From Lucifuga dentata (Eukaryota > Chordata > Actinopteri > Ophidiiformes > Bythitidae): a DNA stretch of 64,000 nt. Of the stretch, positions 1 through 12,209 are shown piece by piece. The stretch's first letter is position 1. The number at the start of each line of letters is the position of its first letter. The notes beneath the pieces were generated by a model. The model worked only from the letters and a program-made list of their open reading frames with translations, was not told where the DNA came from and did no database searches. The position numbers and the translations under genes were made by a program. The DNA lies in assembly GCA_014773175.1 (NCBI GenBank), contig VXCM01000064.1:248001-312000 (forward strand). The letters run 5' to 3'.

Positions 1-814
1 AAGTCCCTGCTGTGTAAAAGAGGCAAAAGATGTAGCAGTGTATATGGATGTTACCATTAAGTCCATATGGGCTGAAGACAGGAAATGTGTTCCTTCCTGT
101 TTGATTATATTGGAACAGAAGAAGCTCAAAGACAGACATGGGATGGTAGAAGTATTAAATAGTCCTGCTTATTTTAACTGCTGAACAGGTGTTCTCAATG
201 AAGAAACCCATTCATGAACCCCTTTAATTCTGAGGGCATGCAAAAGGAGGGGAAGCTGAAAGAATAATACAGAGAAAAAAGAATGAGTAAAACATCAAAG
301 CTTCAACAGATGAAGTCTCAATCAATTCATAAATGCCTCCGGACTCAAGTTGTTCCCAACTGCAAAACAAGGAGCTCCATCCTTTGAAATTATAAATCAG
401 CCTAATGGAAATGTTAAGGTTTTAAGATGGTGGGTGAAACTCATACAACCTACACAAATAGCCTCAATATATTTGCCACATCAAAGACAACCCATTGTTA
501 ACAAATATCACTTTCTTATAGCCTGCTGTGTAACCAAACTGAATGATATGCTGTGAATAGAACGAAATGCAGTGTTACATACACTCCCTTCTCTATCTCA
601 AGCACATATACACACACCCACACACATACGCACTTCAGTTCTATCACATTTGGACCACTTTCTCTTGGCAGTGAGGCACTGTCAGTAGTATTTGTGTGAC
701 TGGAAGACATAATCAGTTGTTTTGCTGTCCTCTTCTTCCCACAGGAAAGAGCTGACAGCTTTAGGCCATCACTTAGGTCATATATCGGAGGCCTGCTGCA
801 GTACCTTGGTGAAC

Positions 815-815
<1 letters not shown>
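1..815. other. non-coding stretch, no gene recognised
   Basis: Mixed-composition unique DNA ending at the first AC array. The frame at 350-556 has no recognisable domain. The opposite-strand frame at 516-899 owes most of its length to the AC repeat, read as Cys-Val repeats. I see no splice-bounded coding block or RNA gene. Confidence 0.6.
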
Positions 816-860
<45 letters not shown>

Positions 861-874
861 TACACACACACACA
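816..874. repeat. (AC)n microsatellite, interrupted
   Basis: About 59 bases of AC repeat with a short CATACATA interruption near position 856. It is typical of fish genomic DNA and likely length-polymorphic. It generates a spurious Cys-Val frame on the minus strand. Confidence 0.97.
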
Positions 875-996
875 GAGCAGATGGAGTCCTGAGTGACACG
901 TCCTGGCAGAGGAAGGTTACATCATGTAAATAAATGTGATACCCTGCCAGACTTTAATGACATCACATTTTAATTCACTTCTGTGTTTTATGCCAT

Positions 997-998
<2 letters not shown>

Positions 999-1030
<32 letters not shown>
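999..1030. repeat. (AC)16 microsatellite
   Basis: An uninterrupted AC array, the second within 200 bases of the first (816-874). No gene is associated with it. Confidence 0.97.
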
Positions 1031-1031
<1 letters not shown>

Positions 1032-2103
1032 ACCCACTGTTTACTATGCTAGCTTGCATCTGTAAGCCTTGGCTGGCATTGAAATTACGTTTATGGTAAT
1101 GACAAACTTGATTATGACATTTTAACTAATGCATTCGTACGTTTTGAAGACTTATTCACACACGGAAGTATTTACAGATATTTTCAATTTGACAGGGCAG
1201 CCCTGCTAACCATATGTCAGTGAAAACTGATTATTGCATTTGATTAATGTGTATCATACATGATTACTGAAATATAATTGAACACAGTGGTCGTTTTTGG
1301 CACCGTTCCCCGACAGTGGACATGTGCCGATGGGACTGACAGAGCGAAAAAAGGCCAAGCAGCTGCAGAGGCAGACGTGACTCCTGCTTTCATGTACTGG
1401 AGCCAAAAAACATAAATGCTAGAAAGTGTATTTCACTGTATTGTTTACTTAGAAGGCCCCAGATGTTGTGAACATGTGGATGTTTTATATGGTAGTTAAC
1501 AGTAGGTCACGCTTGGTCTGCCTCTCCCTCAGAAACAATTAATAAACCATAAACAATCTAATGTCCTCTCCACTGAGCTTCACTTCATACTGCTTCCACA
1601 CTGTGAAGAAAGGCAGTGAAAATCCGCTTTCGGTTACGTCGGGCAGGAGATGAGGGGGATCTTTTAAGTTTTTACAACTCCTGTGCCACAGCGCTGTAGC
1701 TGTATAAATAAAGTGTTTCCTTTGACCAGCAATGAGGAGATGTTGTTATGACAGCATGATGATCACAGTGCTGAACTTGCTGGCCCGGGCTCTTGTTGTT
1801 TGCTGCTGTATGCAGACGTCTAATCCAAAATGTAAGAGGAGTTTGTTTCAAGTGGGGCTTGTTCAAACATGATACAAGTAAATATAGCTGTTGTCTGGTG
1901 AAGGCTGAGAGTATGAGAAGGCATCTGATTGGTGTGCCATGAAAGGCTCCATTGAGCACAGGAATCTGCTGTATGCAACATCTCCAATTATAAATGTATG
2001 AATGGACGACTAGATGAAGGCAGATGGAAATTTCAGATGAATCTTGCAAGACTAAGTGAGAAAGATGGACATGTCTGGCTATATATTAAATACTTATAGC
2101 TGT
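1031..2103. other. non-coding stretch, no gene recognised
   Basis: Unique sequence between the AC arrays and the first hAT-like repeat copy. The minus-strand frame at 1672-2049 (125 codons) shows no domain, signal peptide or family resemblance and is probably chance. Confidence 0.55.
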
Positions 2104-2553
2104 ATTTGTACTTAAGTAAAAGTTAATATACCACAATTAATCATATCTCCAAATTTTAGGAAGATTGGAATGAATAGAATGGATGACAATTCTGGAATTC
2201 AGTAATTAAAAAAGATATGAAGTTTTTCATTCAAAAATTTTGATCCAATTTTGGGGGCTGTTGTGCTTTCAGGTCAGTTGAAGGATTACATGCTCCTCTA
2301 CATTAAGGTAAAATCTCTAACCTCCTTTTCTTTATGGGATAATGTAAAAATGTATAGCATTATTGAGCTAAAACAAGGCTGAGATACAAGGTTTCTACCC
2401 CAAAACAGAGAGATTAAGGGTTCAATCTGCAAAGTAAGCCATTACTACAGATGTCAGATAAAAAAAAAAAAAGTGCAGTGGAGTGGAGCAAAATGTACAA
2501 AGTACAAGAACCTCAAAATTTTACTTAAATATAGTACGTAATTACTTTCCATA
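2104..2553 (-). mobile_element. hAT-like nonautonomous repeat, decayed copy 1
   Basis: The left side carries TACTTAAGTAAAAGTTAATA followed by ACCACA. The right side carries AGTACAAGAACCTCAAAATT, then TTACTTAAATATAGTAC and TTACTTTCCA. In order and orientation these are the reverse of the blocks that begin and end the better copy at 19857-20800. The terminal CAGTGGTGGAA motif is lost on both sides and a poly-A run (about 2461-2473) has expanded inside. Teleost genomes hold many repeats of this TACTTAAGTA-rich type. No transposase is encoded. Edges are approximate. Confidence 0.6.
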
Positions 2554-4587
2554 TCTGCTTGTACAGGAATAATGCAACAATAAAATATAAATGATTAATT
2601 GCATTGCATGAAATTTCAAATGTGGGTTGGGTCATCACAGCCTCAGGAACTAAAATTCAGTTTCATCACACATGGCTTATCCCTTACCTAGGATCCTCCA
2701 GTGGGGGATGAGAGGTCACCCAGCCATCAGAGGAAGCCATCACTGAGTAGCTGACCCCTCCTCTGGCCCCCACCTTTCATCTGTCTCTCTGATTAGTTTG
2801 CCCATGTGACAGATAGCAACTTAAAATGAAACACCCCATAGAAACCCTCCTGGGAGAATCTCTCAAGCAAGATATATATACACATTCTTGCTGCTTCACT
2901 AGTGAGTGCACTTTCAATTACAAGAAGAGAGGTGGGCCTTTAGATGTTCACTACTCTTAGTTTAGTGCTCTGCTAGGTCTGTTAGCTTCTAGAGAGTGAA
3001 TCCATCCATTGGCTTTACCAGCATATCAGGTGTCCTCTGGCTTGTCTCGTGTGATTGGTGTGTATCTACCCTGCAGCCACAGATGGCGTCCCGCTTGATG
3101 TGCAAGCATCCAATATAGTGGCAATTCAAAACCAGGTGGCATAGCAAGCCACATCTCAAGTAGTTCAACCTATACATTATGTGATGGATGAGTGACAGGG
3201 GTTCCAAATAAACCCTACAGCCACTTTGTCCATCCAGGCACATATGGTCACTGTGCTTATAGATGAATCCAGCAAAGCAGGGAGTAGTAAACAAGCCGCC
3301 ATGGCTGTGATAGTGCTTTAATTGCATGTATGGAGTAATACTGCAGTATATGTAAAGGATGACAATAATGTGTACAGTTTTTGAAAAGAAATATTTCCAG
3401 GATTTTTTTTTTTTTTTTTTTTTACCTGTTATGTGTTTAAATATAGTCAATAAATGCTGGTAAAACAACAAGTATAGCTTCAGGCATCTAGAAAACCTTC
3501 ACTTGTCAACCAAATTGAGCTCAATTGTGGTTCTTTTTGCTGCAAATTACCTAAATTATGTTAACTGGAGATGTCAAACTTCAACCTCTGAAAAAGGTGG
3601 AATGCAAAATCCACAAGCCCCTGTTCCATGAAGAGTGCTGTTTCCTCACCACAAAGAGATTTCCGCTTTGACATTTTCAGACTTTTATTTATTGGTGTAT
3701 TTCATCTGGTAATCACAAATAGACAGGTCTAAGTTATTATTACACAGATGCTGCACATCCATTAGATAGGTGGAGTTCAGCCAAAAGTGGTAATTTTTTT
3801 CTCCCAAAGCTGATATCATGATCAATTTCTAACTAGTGTTGAACCTGACTAACATCCACATTCCCATCGCCTACCTTCAGCCATTAGAGGAGGCAAACGC
3901 TGAAAGTGATCAATTCAACCATCCATGCTTTCACATTAGAGCAAACTGTGTTCAGCCTCTGCCACCACAGCAATTGTGGCAGTTTTTATCATCATGTTTT
4001 CAGTATTTTTTCTTGCTGTGCTTTTTATGGTTTAATTTTGCATGATGACACACATTCTGGTGGTTTCCAGAACTATGGCATGGAGACAGAAAGTGAATAT
4101 TCTATGATGATGTCACTTGGTCAAGCTCATGACTTGAAGATGTCATACCTTCATCTCGACCTCTTGCGGAGAACTGACAAAGAAGTGAAGTGCATCATGG
4201 CTTTAAAGGTGCTCTTTAGACAACATGTACCTTTCTAAAGGTTGATTTGAAGCTCTCCTTTCACTTTCCACGTAGAGAAAATGTAGGCTGCGTGTTGATG
4301 CAGTCATCAGGGGGTGATTTGGCTGATATACAAGGAGACCTATTGCTCATCAGAAAGCTATCCACCATGCTGATTGAATCATATGTAGAGCTGCTAGGAT
4401 AATTTGTCACAGGCCTGCTAGGTCAATGGACTTTGATTGGAACACGGTATGAACTCAAGGATTTCCACTGACTTAAGTACTCTCACAACCTTACTGTCTC
4501 AAGATCTTTCCTCTTGCCTGCCACATTCTGTGCGTCTTCTGAGTTACAGTCCTGCCTTGTTTCTTTAGTTGTTTTTTTTTTTTTTTT

Positions 4588-4588
4588 N
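4588..4588. other. single-N assembly join in poly-T
   Basis: One N lies inside a run of T (4571-4603). It is one of fourteen such joins in the window, so homopolymer length here is unreliable. Confidence 0.9.
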
Positions 4589-5211
4589 TTTTTTTTTTTT
4601 TTTCCTGTTTCAGACTTGATCAGAATGCATCTATCTCTCCTTTGGTTTCTCAGTTTCCATCTGCTCTTTTTTCTCCCTCCCGCCCGAAATTTCCCTGGCC
4701 TCTCCCTGGCCTTAGCCTGGGGGCCCGCTCTGGTTGTTGAAAGGTAACAGAATCTTCCGGAATGACCCACTGAAATTGCTGGGTTGATTCACTGATGTTT
4801 CTGTCAGGGAGAAGCACAAAGTACAGGGCTGTATTTCCCCCCACACAAAACTATAGGTGTTCATTACAGTGCAGATCTGTGTAAAAAAGGAAGAAAAAAG
4901 GAGGGGCATGAGCTAGACTGACCTGTTTTAATGTGACAGAAAAGAGAGGACACACGCACATAACAAACACATAATTCCAGTAAGAACAGAAACCTTGCCT
5001 GAGACACCTGTTCTTTTTGCTGTTAACTTAGAAACTTTGAAACATGTGGCTTAGCTGGAGAGCTGTAACTCTGCCAAATGCTTGAATATACAAGTTCAGC
5101 TGTGCACTGTAACTTTTAACTCTCCACAGTGAAAATCACAGCCTTGGCACTCCTGAGCTGAGTAACTCAGTTCCCCTCCATTAGCTCTCTCCAGAAAAAA
5201 AAAAAAAAAAA

Positions 5212-5212
5212 N
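5212..5212. other. single-N assembly join in poly-A
   Basis: One N lies inside a run of A (5195-5228). Open frames crossing it show an undefined residue and should be ignored. Confidence 0.9.
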
Positions 5213-5642
5213 AAAAAAAAAAAAAAAACGAAAAAAGAGGAAGAGACACTGACGTATGAACAGCAAGAAAAAGAAAGGATGTGAACTTGAATAACTTCCA
5301 GAAGAAGCATGGCAAAATACCTGCAGTGAGTTTCAAAAACCAGAAGACCTTTCATCTGTCTGTTTTGGCATCGCCGGGTGGGAGCCTCGGCACTGACCAT
5401 AACATAGGTATGCCTAATCCTCTTTCATCTACAATATCACACAAAGGGAGTTTCTGTCCGAGTGAAGAGGGAGATTTTGCAGACATAAAAGGATGACGGG
5501 GGGAGCAGTGCATGTCTGTACCAACAATGTCTTAGTCCTTATTATTCTTTGCACATAACTGTAAGTCTAAACAAGATCCACTTCCTGAGGAGGACTGCTG
5601 TGCACTTTCTGCACTCACGCTGGTCTTGGTGTTATTCTGCTC

Positions 5643-5644
<2 letters not shown>

Positions 5645-5680
<36 letters not shown>
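5645..5680. repeat. (GT)18 microsatellite
   Basis: A pure GT array, the first of three long dinucleotide arrays within 360 bases. Confidence 0.97.
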
Positions 5681-5683
<3 letters not shown>

Positions 5684-5813
5684 AGAGGCCGCTGTGCTGT
5701 TGAGATGACCCTGCTTTCTTTCTATAGGGGCTTTCACTCTACAAGAGCTCAGCCCCTGTAAAGAGAGAGCCTGTGCTGGTACCTCTCTTAGCCTCTTTCT
5801 TGCAGTCATTTCT

Positions 5814-5824
<11 letters not shown>

Positions 5825-5869
<45 letters not shown>

Positions 5870-5876
5870 GCAGCAG
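5825..5876. repeat. (CT)20 plus (CAG)4 compound microsatellite
   Basis: CT repeat at 5825-5865 running directly into four CAG units at 5865-5876. Pyrimidine tracts of this kind can form triplex DNA. Confidence 0.95.
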
Positions 5877-5972
5877 CTTTGAGTACTTCCAGCTGCCGAC
5901 ATTGAATACCGCCTCCTACACACGCACATACACATACTTGCAATTGACATAGGTACACACCAGCCCATATAG

Positions 5973-5973
<1 letters not shown>

Positions 5974-6003
<30 letters not shown>
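5974..6003. repeat. (AC)15 microsatellite
   Basis: A pure AC array closing the 5645-6003 microsatellite cluster. Confidence 0.95.
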
Positions 6004-6005
<2 letters not shown>

Positions 6006-6830
6006 TCCTCATTTACCGAAATGCCTGCAGTAGTTTCTCATGGCCTCTGCTTTGTCCTTCTCCCAGCTGTATGCAATGCATTTATGGTGAGAGTCTGTGT
6101 CCGCTCACACACCCATGTACCCTCCAGCGTCTGTGCCCCCAGACAGGGTGGATGTGGGTGATGATTTATTGTCCACATCCAATCTAGACCCTCAGGTCTT
6201 TTCACAGAGGCTGTGTCATAGGCGCTTGCTGTACAGTAGGACCAAGAAAAACACCTCGCAGCATGCTGCTCTCCCTTTGCCACTAAGAAAACTCACGCTA
6301 AGCAAAACAAAATAAGTAGAAACACAAGGAGTGAGAATGCAGATGCAAATCACTCAAGGCACAAGACTGCACCAGAGTGTGTACATGGCCTAGTAGACAC
6401 AGGAATAAACACAGACGTACTTGCTCACACACACCCACACATACACACAGAAGAAACACTAGAGTCCCTCAGTAGCAGCAGTGTGTCTGTCAGTTCTTTC
6501 ATCATGTTATGAAATAAGAGGGGAACACCAGAGGGACCTGTTGCTGGGCTATAAGACTGAAGCAGCCCAGGGAAAAAATGGTAATGCAAGTGAACTGGGG
6601 CGGTAGGGGTCTGCCGGGGTGTAACCATAGCTGCTAAACTTGCATTCAGGCCTTTTCCAGAGCTGGGTTCAGGGTATGCAGACGACCTAGGGGCTGGAGA
6701 CTTAGGGAGGACTTTAAGCCTCTTTGTCAAGCTCCTCGGAGCTCAGTCGACCGCTGTGAAGAGGCCGAGGCATGCAGCTGTCTAGCAACAAGAAGCCCTC
6801 ATACCACAGATACTGGCCTGTGGTTTCGGA
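6004..6830. other. non-coding stretch, no gene recognised
   Basis: Moderately GC-rich unique sequence between microsatellites. Short frames on both strands (6038-6283, 6097-6315, 6425-6730) overlap each other and have no recognisable domain. Confidence 0.55.
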
Positions 6831-6833
6831 GTN

Positions 6834-6882
<49 letters not shown>
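6831..6882. repeat. (GT)n microsatellite with assembly N
   Basis: A GT array of about 50 bases with a single N at 6833, probably a contig join placed at the edge of the repeat. Confidence 0.95.
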
Positions 6883-6883
<1 letters not shown>

Positions 6884-7637
6884 TGCATGTTTATATGCAT
6901 TTAAATTAGGGAGAGGTGCTATCGATGAAAATTACACCAGGTGAGACAGTACAAAGTGGGTAACTCGTTCCCGAGTATAAGAAAGTAAAATATTTGAGAA
7001 TAACATTCTCTTTACAACTTTTAAAGACAAAAAAATAAAAAAATAAATAAAAATTGAATACATTTACATGTAATTTAGTGCAGTGATACTTACTTAAAAA
7101 AAAAAAAAATTATCATAAGAAGACAGTCATGCTTAACCGACCGCAGCCACAATCATGAATCATTGTTTTCATATGTGGCTGTTTCTCTGCTTCCACATGA
7201 CATTAGCAAAGTGGCATAGTGATGACAGTCATTTATCAGTGTTTGAGATCACCAGTTTCAAATACACACCTCATTTACATAACATACACACTATAAAACA
7301 GAGCCTACATCAGCAGCTCACAGCCTTATTTTTGAGCCTTGTGACATGCGCTACAGACAGAGCCGGAGACATTGGACAACACAGTATACCTAAGTGCTGT
7401 CTTTCTGAGAACGTATTATCAGTGAAACTAACACCTTCTTTGGAATGCCACAGACCTGCCTGGAGACATGGAGAAGCTAGTTTTATGAAGCCCGTCCCTG
7501 CTCTGCTCCAAATGAGCCATGGTGAATTCTTCATTGCCAGTCAGTCCCTGGGGAGGCAGTCAAGAAAACCCTATTATATTTGGGGGCAGGCACCGCTCAA
7601 ACTGACAGCAACTGCTGCGACAGCAAAGCTCGCAGAA

Positions 7638-7645
<8 letters not shown>
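6883..7645. other. non-coding stretch, no gene recognised
   Basis: A-rich simple sequence (about 7030-7110) followed by unique DNA. The plus-strand frame at 7155-7724 (189 codons) is the longest N-free frame in the window, but its last third is a Glu-Arg run translated from the GA repeat and the rest matches no family I know. I do not call it a gene. Confidence 0.5.

Positions 7646-7701
<56 letters not shown>
7646..7701. repeat. (GA)28 microsatellite
   Basis: A pure GA array of about 56 bases, one of the longest purine tracts in the window. It is translated as a spurious Glu-Arg run. Confidence 0.97.
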
Positions 7702-7705
<4 letters not shown>

Positions 7706-8111
7706 GTTCACCATCTCTACATGACAACACAGTAAATTGCACACAAGTTGGTCTCATTTGCTTTGGATGGCACAGCTGCACACAGAACAATACGTTTTAC
7801 AGTTAAAATTGAATGAATCTTCTGAATTATTCAGAATTCTTCCTTTGTACCTTGTCTCTTATAAATGCCTCACACACCAAAGTACCCAAATTAAGCCTCT
7901 GTCATAGAAATCGCTTGTTTGTATCACTGATTAATGTAATTTGAGATTAATTTTGGAGTCTGATTACAACTGCCAAACCTACTTATGATCATCAGTTATA
8001 AAATTGTGCAAACACACAATATATGTCCATTTGCACAAAGCCACACACCTGCCAAAATGCTAACATGTGGTCAGAAGTTCCCTTCTACAAAGTATGTATG
8101 AAACATTAAAT

Positions 8112-8149
<38 letters not shown>

Positions 8150-8721
8150 CAACAGAGAGGAAGCAGAGGAGGAGACGCCATGAGTGTTGGTTTCAATCTG
8201 AGGGATAACATGGAAAAGGTCAAGCCTGAGTCGGCAGATCACACAATCACCTCCCACACAATGCTGCCGCCCTATTCCGAGGTAGCCTCCTGATGAGTGG
8301 AGGAGACAGACAGATACAGGGGAGAAAGAGAGAGAGAAAGAAAGATTGTGAAATAAGAGGAGAGAAAGAGGCATTATCATTCCAAGCATCAACCCCATAG
8401 CAGATGTGCTGCTTGTCTTGGGCTGTGAAGGAGTGGCGTGTGACCCTGTTCACCTCAGGCCTAATGAAAGATTGACTGAGTGACTCACCTCACTATGCCA
8501 GCCTGTATGTATGCTCCACCAAATATTATTGGATGCAAGGTCTGGAAATGATCTGGGAGCTTACGGAGGGACAGAGAAAGACAACACAGAACATTGTCTG
8601 AATGCAGGGCCATAAAGTGAACTAATCATAAAGTGAACAGCACAGTGAAATAAAAAATAAAAAAAAACATTGGTGTGCGCATGTCTCTCAATACTTTAAC
8701 ATGGAAGTGGAATACACATCA
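7702..8721. other. non-coding stretch with a 27-base poly-A
   Basis: Unique DNA with a poly-A run at 8119-8145 and a purine-rich segment (8295-8365). The minus-strand frames here read poly-A as poly-Phe. No gene is recognised. Confidence 0.55.
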
Positions 8722-8900
8722 CAGTCAGTACATTTACATGCTTGATAAAAATTGGATTATACTCATATTTTTTCAAACATGTATACACCTTGAAATCAGC
8801 ATAAATCAGAGTAAGCTTACTCCGAGTAAAAGACCTAGATTATACGATTGTAAATCGATGTATTCAGGCATATGAATGCCATAATCAGAGTAAGCCACTT
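8722..8900. mobile_element. MITE-like internally repetitive element, decayed
   Basis: The stretch begins with CAGTCAGTACATTTACATGC and contains two copies of AT(A)AATCAGAGTAAG (about 8801-8814 and 8881-8894). At 8809-8822 it contains the perfect 14-base palindrome GAGTAAGCTTACTC. TACATTTACATGC-led, palindromic repeats with this internal motif are familiar in fish genomes as short nonautonomous DNA transposons. I could not find matching terminal inverted repeats or a target duplication, so class and borders are uncertain. Confidence 0.4.
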
Positions 8901-9949
8901 CTGCATGCATTTCCTTACCTGGCGGACCCTCTACATACTCCAATTACACACACATATATTCATACACCTAAAACAAAACATAATCTGGTCCTGATGTTCG
9001 GTGCTTTTTGATACAAAAAACTGTGGTATGAGTACCATCTCTGGTACATGGAACATCCCCTGATGCTTCATATGATGACTGTTATTTTTTGCAAAGAATT
9101 GAAACAACTGAAATCTAAGGGAATTTTGTTATTGAGGTAACTATTGAGAAATAAAATGGGTTTCATTTGTCATGAACTGGCTAAAAGTGAATAAAAGCAC
9201 AGATTAAGTTTTTCTGTGATTTTTCTTGCTTGCTGGTGAAGTAGTATTATCTTAATTGAGAATTTTTTTAAGCTATAGGATGTAGCTTAAAAATAATAAG
9301 CTATTATTTAATGATATAATGATACATAGAATAAGCACTTAAGTACACACATGCATACATTTATATGTGCATATGCAAACACACAGAAAACTTAGTATTC
9401 AAAGCTCTAGGTCAGTCATTCTTCCTGTGAAGTGAGCTCAAACAGTAAATCAGCCCCATTCCAACCCCCTGCCAATGCTGCATTTATATACAGAGAGGCT
9501 GCACAGAGAACACTTTCTGTGCAACCTTGGCTTGAGTATATAAATCATTTGTTCATGCCACACATAGTTCTGAAAAGGACATACCTTGATACAGCCATTC
9601 CTTAAAGTATCACACAATTAACAGTTATGCTGGAGGTCACGGAGCAAGGATAAGTGACTAATCTTGATTGAATGCAAATAGGCTACATACACATGGCAAT
9701 TTATAGACATCAAGTAAAAAAATAAAAAAATAGAGAGAGAAAGACACAAAACACAATTATTAGGTGTATACTTTGAAGTTGCTGTAAAAAAATGTTTTCT
9801 TACTCTTTCTCAGGTTGTAATAAACTCTAGATCAGCTGTTTTCACATTTACATAGGATTTCACAATATGCGAAGTGACAAATACCCTAATGGAACAGAAC
9901 TGCATAGTGTGTACACAGGAAGAGTCAGGCTATTTTCACTAATTAAAAG

Positions 9950-9950
<1 letters not shown>
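8901..9950. other. non-coding AT-rich stretch, no gene recognised
   Basis: AT-rich unique sequence. I see no splice-bounded open block, RNA gene or repeat of note before the TAA array. Confidence 0.55.

Positions 9951-10002
<52 letters not shown>
9951..10002. repeat. (TAA)17 trinucleotide microsatellite
   Basis: A pure TAA/AAT array of about 52 bases, the only long trinucleotide array in the window. Confidence 0.96.
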
Positions 10003-10003
<1 letters not shown>

Positions 10004-11800
10004 CTTTCAAAAAATATTTTGTAATGGCAGACATTTTATCTGTGAATAATTTTGCCACAATCTCTTTCCCTGCAGAAATTTCAGAGTCAACTGGCAGATC
10101 ACTGCTTCAAGTACCACTGATGATACACATTCCACAGGTTGAGAACCACCGCTCTAGAATAAAAATGGAGAGTCACACAGTAATTTCTGATGCATGCACT
10201 GTGCCCTGATGTATGATAAATGTCACATCTATCACTTCAATACAAAAGGACAATTAGCAGATAAGCAATATGTAAATTAGCCCATGTCATACAATGTGCA
10301 AAATGCAAATTCTCTACAACTAAAGAGAAATCACGCATCTTTAAATTAGTCACTTCAATTTCTCCTAACCATATGTGTGAACCTTAAATAATCTTATGTC
10401 AAAATAATAATTAAGTGCTACAGACATCAAGACGGTGACTCTTACTGCCGTATCCAATTAGTTCTTCAGTGCCGTCTGGGTGCCTTTACACTGTCAATCA
10501 ACAGGCAGTAAACATTGTCTTTCAGCAGCGGTCTACCTCAGGGGGACTGCCTTTAAAACAACAAAGTCAGCTCTTTGATACCTCCCCTTCTCACCTTTCA
10601 GCACAGCCATCCCCAGACGTAAAAGCACACCTTACCATAAAACACAGCCACAAAACACTAATACACCCCTTTTTAGACTTTATGGCCTCTCCTCACACAA
10701 TTACCCATGATCACACAATCAGCGTTTGATTTTATGACTCAGACCTGAGCTCTGTGTGTGTGTGTGTGTTTGTGTGTGTTTGCGTGCACATGACGGGAAA
10801 GGAGACAGGAGGGGAGGGTCTGGGCCAGGGCCATGCCACAGACATGCGCCAGCAAAAACAGCACATTTATATACAGATGCACTGACAAGCAGACTCGCGT
10901 AGTCACAAACACTAACACACAGTCAGAGCTGGACGGATACGTGCACGCAAACACACACAAACACAGATCCCCACATCCGCCGCCTCTCTGTGGCCTTTCC
11001 TCTCCTTGCCCTTGGCTGTTTCGCAGATTCCAGATGACGTCCTGACAGGAGGGCTGAGTGACTGGAGGTGAGGCTGTGTGATGACAGAGCGGGGCCTTTA
11101 TCAGTGACCAGCACACTGCCAGCTTGCTGTTTGAAGATTAACCGGCAGATTGAAACCCAAACTGCTGCTTTTACTGCTGGACTCCCTGCCTCTTTACATA
11201 TTTCTTGTTTTATTTTCTTCTTCTTTTTTTCCATTTAACCCCTAGCTCACTGGCTGCAGCGCTCTGGGTTTAATGTAATTGGCCTATTTCCTGCATATGA
11301 AGTTCCCCGTTTGTTGTAACTGACTAGGTCCTTTATTGGCTGTGAGACAGGTTAAATGGGAACCAAATGGAGATGCAACACAGGAAGCTTAGGTCTAGGC
11401 TATCTGATACTCATCAAATCAGCTAACCTAGACTGAAAACAGTGAACTGGGCAAGAATGAGGCTGCAGTCATTAGCAGCTAGCATGTAGGTCAGTATAAT
11501 ACTGTCATATGTTGAGTTACTTTCAGACCTTTATTTTGGACATAAAGGAGCTACTCTACCTGGAACTATCTGAAATAGGAAATACTTGGTTTCAATAGTA
11601 AATTATTTGCTCGCCTCACATCACATTTAAAGTACAGTAAAGGTTATGGAAATTATCTATTGTTTTGTATTATATCAACTCTTTTGTAATCATTTCATTT
11701 TTTAAAATTTTTTATTATTTTTTTCCCAGGACTGCTTTACACTATAGATAATTCCAGTTGTGATCTTGTTAATTGTCAGTGTAAAAACAAACTATATATA
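10003..11800. other. non-coding stretch, no gene recognised
   Basis: Unique sequence with a short GT array at 10756-10782. Overlapping frames on both strands between 10739 and 11234 lack domain signatures and are read partly through GT/AC repeats. Confidence 0.5.
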
Positions 11801-12177
11801 CAGGGTGTCCCCAAAAAATGTATACACACTTTGAATGATTATAACTCACTCAAACTTTCTTTTTTTTTTTTTTACAGGTGCAACTGATTAGAAGTAGTGG
11901 CAGAAGCAAGAATAAGCTTTGAGAAAAGGATATTTATCGAAGTGTGAGAACATACGTACCAAATGAATACCAATGCCAAATGAAATGATTCGTGATGTTT
12001 GCAATTCCATCTGTCCACATTATCAGCAGTGCCTGGATCAGAACGGTCATCAGTTCAAACACCTGCAATAACTCAAAAGATTCTACTTGTCTTCTTTAAC
12101 TTGGATTATAAAATCTAGATATCTCTGCATAAACATTGTATTTATAGTCATTCAAAGTGTGTATACATTTTTTGAGA

Positions 12178-12185
<8 letters not shown>
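11801..12185 (+). mobile_element. mariner-like nonautonomous element with transposase remnant
   Basis: The left terminal repeat starts CAGGGTGTCCCCAAAAAATG (11801-11844), directly after TATA, consistent with TA target choice. The right end at 12142-12185 is its inverse: the inner block TATACACACTTTGAATGA is identical when reversed, while the outer GGGGACACCCTG has decayed into a C run that merges with a CT array. About 300 bases lie between, where a mariner transposase would need over 1 kb. Near the right end, 11973-12071 reads without a stop as a peptide containing DVCNSICPHYQQCL and NGHQFKHLQ. I judge this the remnant of a Tc1/mariner-type transposase C-terminus, from family knowledge and not from a search. 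So it is an internally deleted derivative. Confidence 0.7.

Positions 12186-12186
<1 letters not shown>

Positions 12187-12209
<23 letters not shown>
12187..12209. repeat. (CT)n array truncated by gap
   Basis: A CT repeat that runs into the N gap, so its true length is unknown. It directly follows the right end of the mariner-like element. Confidence 0.9.

Larger units (their letters stand above)
2554..5644. other. non-coding stretch, no gene recognised
   Basis: Unique DNA with a 22-base poly-T (3402-3423), a small CTGCCAC/GTGGCAG inverted repeat (3959-3982), and two homopolymers broken by single Ns (4571-4603 and 5195-5228). The frames at 2989-3471, 3906-4238 and 4483-4770 either cross homopolymers or lack any recognisable domain. 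Confidence 0.55.

Noticed and set aside
516..899. Cys-Val-rich 127-codon minus-strand frame
   Set aside because: Translation of the AC array; cysteine spacing has no relation to any secreted-peptide fold.
2401..2440. tRNA-like GGGTTCAATCTGC
   Set aside because: No matching A box or cloverleaf arms in the 70-90 bases around it.
7155..7724. 189-codon plus-strand frame
   Set aside because: The last third is Glu-Arg from the (GA)n array and the rest has no domain, splice or start-context support. A chance frame in repeat-rich DNA.
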